Made by a program: the position numbers and the translations under genes. Source: Pedobacter segetis (GTDB lineage: Bacteria; Bacteroidota; Bacteroidia; Sphingobacteriales; Sphingobacteriaceae). Taken from it: a stretch of DNA of 64,000 nucleotides. The notes under the pieces are model-generated. The model was not told the DNA's origin. It searched no databases and saw only the letters and a list, made by a program, of their open reading frames with translations. Within the stretch, counting starts at the first letter, position 1; the number at the start of each line of letters is the position of its first letter. The stretch is taken from assembly GCF_016623585.1 (NCBI RefSeq), contig NZ_JAEHFY010000015.1, forward strand, positions 1 to 64,000, written 5' to 3'. Shown piece by piece: positions 1 through 7,149 of the stretch.

Positions 1-1
1 A

Positions 2-73
2 AAGTCTGGTACTTATGTATTAACACTGGTAAATGGTAAACAGATTAAGTCACTAATTTTAATCAAACAATAA
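2..73 (+). CDS. 3' end of a T9SS-sorted secreted protein (partial)
   Basis: Only the last 23 residues are inside the window; the gene begins upstream. The tail ends in GKQIKSLILIKQ, the usual end of a type A T9SS sorting domain (GxYxLxLxxGKxxxxxLIKQ), which directs a cargo protein through the type IX system to the surface. The stop overlaps the next start as TAATG. The same tail followed by the same downstream start recurs at 2403-2476, so this end belongs to a duplicated module. What the full protein does cannot be told. Confidence 0.6.
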   Translation, partial: KSGTYVLTLVNGKQIKSLILIKQ

Positions 74-1141
74 TGGAAAAACATATAAAAAAAATATTGC
101 TACTAGGTATGTTTATACTTGGTTTAAGCTTGTCTAGTAACCAGCGTTTATGCAGATGATTATGGAGGTGAACAACCGAGTATATGGGATGATTTTACGT
201 ATGACCCTAATTGTGATTGTATGTTAAGTATAGCATTAAATGAAGTAGTAGTTACGGCCCAAGCTAATGGTGGCTACAATTTGACATACATTGATATTTC
301 TGGGCCACAAACACTCTTGTTTCCTACTTTAGACCTTTTATATGATTGGTATCTTATTAATTTTTCAAACGATGATGATGATAACGAGACCTGTAACCTC
401 AGTGTATCCCTAAGTAGCATAGATTCAGAGATTGTGCCTGGTGGTAGTGTTATACTAACTGCTAATATCCAGCAAACGGGTAGCCCTAGTGATTTAAAAT
501 ATTTTTATGAAGCTTATTATAGTGATCAATGGTGGGAATTATCAGATCCTAATAATTGTGTTAATAATAATTTGGAGTATAAAATGAAGGTTTTAGGGGC
601 AATAAAGTTTAGGGTAAAAGTTACTTATAAATGCGGGCAAGAAGATAAGGAGATTACATCAGAAGAGGTAAGTACAAATTCTAAATTTTGTTTGAGTGAT
701 TTGAATAGCCAATTTGGGAGTAATATGGATGCTGCTTGGAATAGTACTGTAAGCAGGACAAATGCAGGTACCGGTAAATATGAAGACGGCTTTATCGTTA
801 ATTTTAATGGTAGTATTCCAACAGCTACATCCTTTCAAGCACAATCAGATTGTGATATTGTTGAGTTAAGTTCAATAACCGGTATTCAGTCACCTACTGG
901 TAATGTTAGTCCAAACTTTATAGGTTATATTTGGACAGTTGGACTTTTTCATACCCATCCACCATTAACTAATTGTCCCACAAATTATTCCTTATTAAAA
1001 GGGCCTAGTAGTATTGATTTAAGTAGCATCTCAAATTTCCCAAAAGTAGTACGTACTTATGACCAAACTGTATCTGGAGGCCATGATATAGATTTACCTA
1101 CTATGGATACCGCCTACGGCCCAAATTGTACCACCTATTAA
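73..1141 (+). pseudogene. Secreted LNEVVVT-leader protein with JAB/DUF4329-like C-terminus, frameshifted
   Basis: The ATG at 73 opens a signal peptide (MEKHIKKILLLGMFILGLSL) nearly identical to the one at 2474, but an extra C at 141-142 throws the frame and it stops at a TGA near 157. The rest reads on in the +1 frame to 1141; the longest uninterrupted ORF there starts at 221 (306 aa). The mature part carries LNEVVVT, a YDWYLINF segment, an Ig-like stretch around residues 45-115 of that ORF, and a C-terminal HTHP followed by SSID, which resembles the metal-binding HxHP...SxxD signature of JAB-type peptidases. Without its signal peptide the 221 ORF would stay in the cytoplasm. Either a pseudogene, or a sequencing error in an intact gene. 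Peptidase activity is inference; no homologue search was possible. Confidence 0.6.
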
Positions 1142-1152
1142 ATAATTAAAAT

Positions 1153-2085
1153 ATGAGAAAAATATTAGTAATATGCTTATCAATAGGTTTTATCTTTTAC
1201 TCCTGTAAAAGCAAAAAAGCCGTTGAAGAAACAAAGCGACAAAGCTATGTTAATGTGCCCAAAATGGATTCGGTCATCAGTATTACATTTGATACCTTGT
1301 TGAAAGCCGATGGCTATGATTTCGGATACAGGCCGGATCCCAATAAAGTAGCATTTTTTAAACCTTATTATATTAATGATATTTGTTGTCCTGGCAATTA
1401 TAATCATCCCTTGTATAAAAGATTTATGCAAAAAGGTACCTCAGTTAAAGATGGGGTGCTTGCCTCTTTTATTGAAAGTTTGAAGACCAATTCGTTTTAT
1501 TATCAAAGAGAAAAAAAAATAATTGAACGAAAGCTGGGCAATATAGAAAAGCTTAAACAATGTAAACTGGTACAGTTGCCTGTTTATTATTTAAGCCCAA
1601 ATGTGGTGGAATATGTTAATGGAACCAATATTAAGAAATATTATCAGCTAGATACTAATGGAATAACTTATCGTGTGCTTAAGGATGATAAATTAATTAC
1701 TATCTTAAACTATCGGCAAGGTGGATATGGAATTTGGCAAATTTACGCTAATGATTCTTTAAGTTATGATCAGTTAAAGCAACTTAACGAAGAGCCGTTG
1801 GCATTTATAAATAATATTAAAATTCCTTTACCGACGAATTTCATGTACGATAAGGTTGGTTATTTGCAAGCAGATCATATTGTTTTTTCAGATTGTGCAG
1901 AGGGTGAATATAATATTGTTAATTACGGTGATAATTCTACCAAACAGCAATTTCAAAGAACTTTTAAAACTATACTTGCAGAAGTATATTTTGCGACAAA
2001 GTCAGTCCCAAGAATACTAGATGGGATTGTTGGAAGCAGTTATCAATCTGCCTTATACCAACTTAAAATAAAAAAAAATAAGTGA
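1153..2085 (+). CDS. Hypothetical lipoprotein
   Basis: 310 aa with a lipoprotein signal peptide (IGFIFYSC, acylated Cys about residue 18) followed by a Lys-rich linker. The remainder is a soluble mixed alpha/beta sequence with no motif I recognise. It begins 11 bases after the JAB-like gene ends, so the two are probably co-transcribed. Its position after a secreted JAB-like protein makes an accessory or immunity role conceivable, but nothing in the sequence proves that. The C-terminus is unusually basic (LYQLKIKKNK). Function unknown. Confidence 0.75.
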   Translation: MRKILVICLSIGFIFYSCKSKKAVEETKRQSYVNVPKMDSVISITFDTLLKADGYDFGYRPDPNKVAFFKPYYINDICCPGNYNHPLYKRFMQKGTSVKDGVLASFIESLKTNSFYYQREKKIIERKLGNIEKLKQCKLVQLPVYYLSPNVVEYVNGTNIKKYYQLDTNGITYRVLKDDKLITILNYRQGGYGIWQIYANDSLSYDQLKQLNEEPLAFINNIKIPLPTNFMYDKVGYLQADHIVFSDCAEGEYNIVNYGDNSTKQQFQRTFKTILAEVYFATKSVPRILDGIVGSSYQSALYQLKIKKNK

Positions 2086-2474
2086 AGGTTTTATATTTCC
2101 TTTTCCGGATGTCAGCATTGGATCATCCCGAATTGTATCCAGTAAAAGTGAAGCGGACAGGAATAGATTTACCTGCTATTCGGGATGTTAGCAATTGCGC
2201 ATCCCGAATTTGTGGGACAATTTATCGGAATTTCTGGTTTTATCCCAACCCTTTCAGCAACAGCTTCACCATCAGTTTTAATTTGCCCCAGCAGGCAGAT
2301 GTAACCGCAAGTTTAGCGGATATGAGCGGCCGGCAGGTTTATACCGAGCAGTGGGAACAGGTAAGCTCAGGGCCACAAAGGCGGAACATAAACGTATCGG
2401 TAAAGCCTGGCAGTTATGTGCTCACGCTGGTTTACGGCAAACAGACAAAATCTACAGTTTTAATCAAACAGTAA
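2082..2474 (+). pseudogene. T9SS type A sorting-domain fragment
   Basis: The open frame is 130 aa from a GTG, but its first half is translated palindromic repeat DNA. Convincing homology starts only at about 2231 with FWFYPNPFSNSFTISF, the YPNPF entry motif of a type A T9SS domain, and runs to the end (GKQTKSTVLIKQ). No cargo domain precedes it, so this is the stranded 3' end of a T9SS cargo gene. Its stop overlaps the next start as TAATG, exactly like the fragment at 2-73. It probably arrived by duplication of the tail-plus-leader module. Confidence 0.65.
2102..2214. repeat. Two palindromic extragenic repeat copies
   Basis: A hairpin-forming unit, ATTCGGGATG (2178-2187), a 12-base loop, then CATCCCGAAT (2200-2209), is a perfect 10-bp inverted repeat. 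A degenerate copy lies just before it at about 2102-2134 (CCGGATG ... CATCCCGAAT). A near-identical unit is at 4708-4746 and partial relatives are near 6077 and 50355. They behave like REP-type elements placed between genes. Confidence 0.7.
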
Positions 2475-3550
2475 TGGAGAAACACATAAAAAAAATATTG
2501 CTACTGGGTATGTTTATACTAGGTTTAAGCCTGTCTGGCAACAGCGTTTATGCGGAGGACTATGGAAGTGAATATAGCCAGGACTATTACGAGACAGAAT
2601 TTACGAACCAACTGGATGCATTGCCAAACGGGGGGATAACTTCCATAGTGATTCAGCTAAATGAAGTTGTGGTTACATCGTATATCGATCATTTTAATGT
2701 AGATATATACGATGCACTTAATCAGTTGACAGGAAGTCTTACCTTTGACACTTCACAGGATGTGTTCAACTGGTATGCTATTAATTTCGGTTCTGGTGAT
2801 AATGGAGGTGATGAGCAACCAGAAGAACCTGAAAGTCCTTGTGATGCTGCAGATCAAGCTGTGGGAGTGTCTGTTACATCGCAGTATGATAATGGTATAG
2901 ATGATGAAGTAGAGGATTTTGATGCCTTCGAGCCTCCTGGGAGCAATCAGAATGAACAATACTTTAATATGTATAGAAACTCGAATGGCGATCTTGAGAT
3001 TTATTGCAACAATGATGGATGTGTCAGAGAATCTGGAAGTACAGGTGGTAATATTGTCTATACAAGCGATACAGAGGTAATTGTTCATACACATCCCGCC
3101 GATGGCCTATCGGCACCATCAGCCACAGATATGTATAATATGTACGTATTCCGCAATAATTCAGCTAATTACTCAACTTCATACATTGTTGCAGCAGATG
3201 GTACAAAGTATGCCATGCATATAGATGATGTATCTAAAATGAATGCATTTATGACTAACAATCCCGGTTTTGCAGATGCAGGAACTAATGATTTTGATGT
3301 AAATACTGCATTAGGAGCAAAATATAGAGAAATAAAAGATTCATTTCTTGAAAATAATAACACCGAAAATCAAGCTCATGAAAAGGCTTTGGCATTTGTT
3401 TTAAAAGAATCTGGTATTTCTCTATTAAAAGCAGACCCAAACTCAAAGGAATTTAAAAAGATTGATACTGACCAGAAGAAGAATCCTGATGGAACGGATG
3501 CAAAAGATGCAAATGGAAAAAATATTTATAATACATCAAATTGTCCTTAA
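2474..3550 (+). CDS. Secreted LNEVVVT-leader protein with JAB/DUF4329-like domain
   Basis: The open frame extends upstream to 2351 but that part overlaps the T9SS tail out of frame; the ATG at 2474 gives a clean signal peptide (MEKHIKKILLLGMFILGLSL, cleavage near YA-ED), so this start was chosen (358 aa). LNEVVVT and FNWYAINF match the leader of the protein at 73-1141. After an acidic linker the C-terminal part has VHTHPADGLSAPSATD, which fits HxHP-x7-SxxD of JAB/DUF4329-like metal sites, with one more residue before the Asp than the classic JAMM spacing. Lipoprotein genes follow directly. The layout of common leader and different C-terminus resembles polymorphic effectors; that role and any peptidase activity are inferred. 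Confidence 0.7.
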   Translation: MEKHIKKILLLGMFILGLSLSGNSVYAEDYGSEYSQDYYETEFTNQLDALPNGGITSIVIQLNEVVVTSYIDHFNVDIYDALNQLTGSLTFDTSQDVFNWYAINFGSGDNGGDEQPEEPESPCDAADQAVGVSVTSQYDNGIDDEVEDFDAFEPPGSNQNEQYFNMYRNSNGDLEIYCNNDGCVRESGSTGGNIVYTSDTEVIVHTHPADGLSAPSATDMYNMYVFRNNSANYSTSYIVAADGTKYAMHIDDVSKMNAFMTNNPGFADAGTNDFDVNTALGAKYREIKDSFLENNNTENQAHEKALAFVLKESGISLLKADPNSKEFKKIDTDQKKNPDGTDAKDANGKNIYNTSNCP

Positions 3551-3561
3551 TAGTTAAAATC

Positions 3562-4047
3562 ATGAAAAAATACATTGTTATTATCATTAGTATGGCTATA
3601 TGTGCGTGTAGCACTTTAAAACAACAGCCATCAAACACCAAACAGCAAAAATATATTAAGCTGGAGAAATTTAAGGGAGATACTTTAAAGTTTATACAAA
3701 CTAGTATATTGAATAGAAAAGAATTTTATAAAGGGAAGGAGTTAAATGTATTGCTTAAAGATCTGGCAATACCAATTAAAAGATATACAACGGGACAATC
3801 CTTTAGACCTAAAAATCAAAGCCCTGATATTTCTTTATATTTCTATAACGATACTGAGAAGGATTTAAAAATAGCTAAAAAGAAAGATCCCATTATTGTA
3901 ACCGTAGTATGGCAAACTCCTTTAAATACTTCTGATGTAATAAGTTTAATAAGGAAGTATCCAAATTGGACACCAGAAATTCAGGAATACTTTGGGAAGC
4001 AAATAGTAAAAGATGTGGGGAAGGTAAATTTTGGTTTTAATAAGTAA
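3562..4047 (+). CDS. Small lipoprotein, copy 1 of a tandem pair
   Basis: The frame opens at 3541, overlapping the previous gene, but the ATG at 3562 gives MKKYIVIIISMAICAC, a lipoprotein signal with Cys at about residue 16, and the Lys-rich start expected, so 3562 is preferred (161 aa). The mature part is basic and includes KFKGDTL and NRKEFYKGKELNVLLKDLAI, shared almost residue for residue with the next gene. No known domain is recognised. It starts 12 bases after the JAB-like gene, suggesting one transcript. It could be an immunity or accessory lipoprotein; not shown by sequence. Confidence 0.75.
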   Translation: MKKYIVIIISMAICACSTLKQQPSNTKQQKYIKLEKFKGDTLKFIQTSILNRKEFYKGKELNVLLKDLAIPIKRYTTGQSFRPKNQSPDISLYFYNDTEKDLKIAKKKDPIIVTVVWQTPLNTSDVISLIRKYPNWTPEIQEYFGKQIVKDVGKVNFGFNK

Positions 4048-4094
4048 TTAGAACCAGTTGCTATGATTACTTTCTAAAGCGCTTTAATTCATTT

Positions 4095-4132
4095 AATTGA
4101 GCCAACATTTGTCAATAATAGATGGCTCAATT
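4095..4132. terminator. Hairpin between the tandem lipoprotein genes
   Basis: AATTGAGCCA (4095-4104) and TGGCTCAATT (4123-4132) form a perfect 10-bp inverted repeat with an 18-base loop, just upstream of the second lipoprotein start. The left arm is repeated after the second copy (about 4679) without its partner arm, so the hairpin is partly duplicated with the gene. It could be a terminator or a leader structure. Confidence 0.35.
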
Positions 4133-4147
4133 ATAAAAGAAATGGTC

Positions 4148-4633
4148 ATGAATAAATTATTAATAATTCTGTTGCTAAGTTTAACAGCCTGTAGCACTTT
4201 AAAGCAACAGTCATCTAACAACAAACAGCAAAAATATATTAAGCTGGAAAAGTTTAAAGGAGATACTTTGAGCTTTGTACAGAACAGTATATTAAACAGA
4301 AAAGAATTTTATAAAGGGAAGGAGTTAAATGTATTGCTTAAAGACTTGGCTATTCCAATTGTGCATTATACAACTGGTGTAACGTTTCGACATAAAGATC
4401 AAAGCCCTCATATATCTTTATATCCTTATAATGACACCGAAAAAGACAAAAAAATAACAAAGAAAGAAGACCCCATAATTATAACAATCGTCTGGCAAAC
4501 TCCTTTACGAACTTCATATGTTGATAGCTTATCAATAAGGAATAAATCTAACTGGACACCAGAAGTGCAGGAATATTTTGGGAAGCAAATTGTAAAAGAT
4601 ATAGGGAAAGTAAATTTTAGTTTTAATAAATAA
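4148..4633 (+). CDS. Small lipoprotein, copy 2 of a tandem pair
   Basis: The longest frame starts at 4097 but that segment covers the intergenic hairpin; the ATG at 4148 gives MNKLLIILLLSLTACS, a textbook lipobox (LTAC, Cys about residue 15), so it is preferred (161 aa). The protein matches the previous gene closely through STLKQQ, KFKGDTL, NRKEFYKGKE and the C-terminal FGKQIVKD. The 3' flank of both genes (TTCTAAAGC then TTTAATTCATTTAATTGAGCC) is also shared, so the duplication unit included non-coding DNA. Function unknown. Confidence 0.75.
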   Translation: MNKLLIILLLSLTACSTLKQQSSNNKQQKYIKLEKFKGDTLSFVQNSILNRKEFYKGKELNVLLKDLAIPIVHYTTGVTFRHKDQSPHISLYPYNDTEKDKKITKKEDPIIITIVWQTPLRTSYVDSLSIRNKSNWTPEVQEYFGKQIVKDIGKVNFSFNK

Positions 4634-4707
4634 TGATAAACCCGTTGCTGAAATTATTTCTAAAGCATTTTAATTCATTTAATTGAGCCATCATATACAA
4701 TACCCCC

Positions 4708-4746
4708 GCTATTCGGGATGTTAGCTTTTGCGCATCCCTAATCTGT
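4708..4746. repeat. Palindromic extragenic repeat copy
   Basis: ATTCGGGATG (4711-4720) and CATCCCTAAT (4733-4742) repeat the hairpin at 2178-2209 with one arm mismatch. The flanking GCT before and CTGT after are also conserved, giving a unit of roughly 39 bp. The rest of the gap from 4634 to 5017 holds only this copy and the operator-like palindromes at 4907-4938. Confidence 0.65.
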
Positions 4747-4906
4747 AATATTATCATACCAAACTGGTAAAAAATGTAAGTTCAATGATCCTGACGATAT
4801 TTGTCTGTACCATGCTTATTTTTGGAGATTTTCTATTTTTTTAATTCAACTTTCTTTGTAAAATTTCCAATATACTATTATTACCTTTTATTAAATGATT
4901 TATTAA

Positions 4907-4938
4907 CGGGAGCGCTCCCGAAAATTGGGAGCGCTCCC
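4907..4938. promoter_or_regulatory. Paired palindromic operator, site A
   Basis: Two identical 12-bp palindromes GGGAGCGCTCCC at 4908-4919 and 4927-4938, centres 19 bp apart, lie 80 bases before the gene at 5018. The central CG and the dyad are typical of LacI/GalR-family operators (family inference). Three related pairs are at 6988, 23209 and 42643. No T-run follows, so a terminator is unlikely. Confidence 0.7.
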
Positions 4939-5017
4939 GTCTGTATTTGTAACTAATAAATTAAAAAAAAGTCATCCACATTACGATATTTAATTTAAGC
5001 GTTATAAACCATAAAAA

Positions 5018-5938
5018 ATGAAAACACTCAAATTTTTAACTTTGTGCTTTTTATGCACCATTTGTAAAATAGCCACAGCGCAAGAAAACTTAATAAAATT
5101 CACTACTACTAGAAACTTAGATAAATCCATCGACTTTAATTTTGATAAGGCAGATCCAGGCACATTCACCATCTTACTTACTTTTAAAAATTTAGAAAAT
5201 GCTACGCCAGTAGGGTCAGAAATAGTTATTAGTGGCTACTCCGGTAAATTTTATACTTTAAAACCAGATAATGCAAACCAAGACATTAGTTTTTCTTTTA
5301 GTTGTACATATGTTAGGGGTAAAACAGACTGCGAAATACAATCCGATTTTCTGTATTTACTCCCTTACAAAAATGGAACAAAAGTTAAGATGAACGAAGC
5401 CATTAATTTAGAAGCCAAATATTTTGGAAATACTAAACCTGATGACTGGAAATCCTATTTCTTCCTGACAGAGAAGGAAGATACCGTTACAGCCATCAGA
5501 AGAGGTTTAGTTGTGGAAATCAAGAATGACTTTGAAAATCAAGAATCTAATGTAGTATTTACCAGTAATACAAATAGCATCATTGTGGAACATGCAGATG
5601 GTACATTTGCCCGCTATGGTCATCTGAAAAAGGGAAGCATATTAGTTAAAGTCGGGCAAACAGTTTACCCGGCGAACTCTTTAGGATTAAATACTAAAGG
5701 GAACTCATCATACAAGTCGTCATTAACAATTATGTATTTAGTATCCAATGATCTTCAAACCGTAAAGACCCAAAACCTTAAAACGTATAAAAGCGTGTAT
5801 GGTTACGTAACACCACAGTTTGCTACACAGGATCACAACAATTTAGTGCTAAAGCCAAACGAAGTATATACAGCGTTTAGTACGCCAGATATGATTAGAA
5901 AAGAAATGAACAAAAAAGAACTCAAGGTTTTTAAATAA
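5018..5938 (+). CDS. Secreted LytM/M23-fold protein lacking zinc ligands
   Basis: 306 aa with a signal peptide ending near ATAQ. The N-terminal half (about 25-150) looks like a beta-sandwich; about 165-260 follows the M23 peptidase pattern: AIRRGLVVEIKND, then IIVEHADGTFARYGHLKKGS, then VKVGQTVYPANSLGLNTKGN. In active M23 enzymes the zinc is held by H...D and a final HxH; here the final HxH position reads SLTIMYLV and the first His is not evident, so the domain is probably a non-catalytic LytM fold that binds a partner or glycan. The paired operator upstream puts it in the same candidate regulon as the PUL. It is followed by a convergent gene. Confidence 0.65.
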   Translation: MKTLKFLTLCFLCTICKIATAQENLIKFTTTRNLDKSIDFNFDKADPGTFTILLTFKNLENATPVGSEIVISGYSGKFYTLKPDNANQDISFSFSCTYVRGKTDCEIQSDFLYLLPYKNGTKVKMNEAINLEAKYFGNTKPDDWKSYFFLTEKEDTVTAIRRGLVVEIKNDFENQESNVVFTSNTNSIIVEHADGTFARYGHLKKGSILVKVGQTVYPANSLGLNTKGNSSYKSSLTIMYLVSNDLQTVKTQNLKTYKSVYGYVTPQFATQDHNNLVLKPNEVYTAFSTPDMIRKEMNKKELKVFK

Positions 5939-6076
5939 TTAATAGCTTTCGCTGAAATCATTGTTTAAGCAAGCTTTATGCTAACTAACATGAAATAATA
6001 CAAATTAAATTACGAAGATCTGTGATCAGCTTATGGCCCAATCTTTTTATATTTGGATTGCAAACTTTTTATCAAT

Positions 6077-6092
6077 AATTCGGGATGCGCTT
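6077..6092. repeat. Partial palindromic-repeat relative
   Basis: AATTCGGGATGCGCTT repeats the left arm of the palindromic unit at 2178 and the GGGATGCGCT core at 50358, but no facing arm is present. It lies between the 3' ends of two convergent genes. Confidence 0.35.
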
Positions 6093-6127
6093 CACTTAAT
6101 ATTTCAAACAGCAGGAGCATTAAATCA

Positions 6128-6766
6128 TTACCCCCAATAAATATTCCCTAGAAAAATACTATTAGACTGATTCAAACGGTTTGCGGATACAAAAGCCATA
6201 TAAATTAGTAAATGTTTATTTTTAAAATTTGCAGGGATCTGGAGCTCATCAATTCCATTTTTACGAAATGCTCCATGAGTTTGATAGACCGATTCATTCG
6301 CTTCTCGACAATAAATAAGTAACAAAGTCTGATCTTGTGCGTTCACGTGATGGGCAGGACAAGCTTTCCAAATGAATTTAATGGTATCATCTTCTTGAAA
6401 GCTGATCTCTGCATTTTCAGGTCCTAATAAAGACCCAAAGCTGACCAACATTTTTTCAGGATCAATAGTCAATTGTCCTTCGTCAATTAAGATTGCATTT
6501 TTCAAAAGATAGGATTTAGCTGCTAAAAAACCTTCTACACGCTCTGTATAACCTTTAAAGCCAACTCTTAAGAATGGTGTGAGAGGTTTAAGCCATTCTT
6601 GTGCCATGGCAAACTTATTACGGTTAACTTTCTCAGCTTCTGATACTTTACCGGTTCTTTTTTTAGGAAGGCTACGCATATAAGGAATTCCTTTCCAAGT
6701 ACACCCAACTACTGCCCCCACCTTACCAGAAAAAGGACCATTTATACCATATTGATACTTTGCCAT
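6128..6766 (-). CDS. DUF6266 family protein
   Basis: 212 aa, no signal peptide. The N-terminus MAKYQYGINGPFSGKVGAVV followed by GCTWKGIPYMRSLPKKRTGK is the hallmark of the DUF6266 family, which is common in Pedobacter and other Sphingobacteriia. The role of the family is not established. The second half is a mixed beta-rich domain. It is monocistronic, convergent with the LytM-like gene and divergent from the FAD oxidoreductase gene, so it is probably not part of the PUL. The 383 bases between this gene and 7150 hold only the operator pair. Confidence 0.75.
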   Translation of the reverse strand: MAKYQYGINGPFSGKVGAVVGCTWKGIPYMRSLPKKRTGKVSEAEKVNRNKFAMAQEWLKPLTPFLRVGFKGYTERVEGFLAAKSYLLKNAILIDEGQLTIDPEKMLVSFGSLLGPENAEISFQEDDTIKFIWKACPAHHVNAQDQTLLLIYCREANESVYQTHGAFRKNGIDELQIPANFKNKHLLIYMAFVSANRLNQSNSIFLGNIYWG

Positions 6767-6987
6767 TTTTATAAATTTTAAACAATATAATAAAATTATA
6801 AATTAGTAAATAAATAACTAAAAATAGGTAGATTATGGGAATATTAAACAAATAATATTAGGGTAATATACCTATTTTATCCCTGTAAAGTCCCTGTAAT
6901 GTTTGTATAAAATTAAAAAAACAACTTTAGGATGAAATCTGTGAATTAACTTCTGTTCTTACCATATTCCTAAGGCATCTTTTTATT

Positions 6988-7018
6988 GGGAGCACTCCCA
7001 ATAAACGGGAACATTCCC
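6988..7018. promoter_or_regulatory. Paired palindromic operator, site B
   Basis: GGGAGCACTCCC (6988-6999) and GGGAACATTCCC (7007-7018), centres 19 bp apart, precede the FAD oxidoreductase start by about 130 bases. Same architecture as sites A, C and D with slightly degenerate dyads. Confidence 0.7.
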
Positions 7019-7149
7019 AATAAAAATCGATAGCTATTTAAGCTTAGGATTTAATAATACCCTTTATTTTTGATATAAAACCAATATAGGAAACCTAAAA
7101 AGTCCATTGTTTATACCAATATGGTAATTTATAATTTGCCTTATATTAT

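Noticed and set aside
221-260. LNEVVVT as a TonB box
   Set aside because: The same string type occurs in SusC plugs, but the protein has no plug or barrel, so it is treated as a leader motif only.
2351-2473. Upstream extension of the second JAB-like protein
   Set aside because: The extension overlaps the T9SS tail out of frame and would bury the signal peptide; the ATG at 2474 matches the paralogue at 73.
4907-4938. Operator pair as a terminator
   Set aside because: Loopless 12-bp dyads in pairs with fixed spacing and no T-run, repeated upstream of starts, fit protein-binding sites better.
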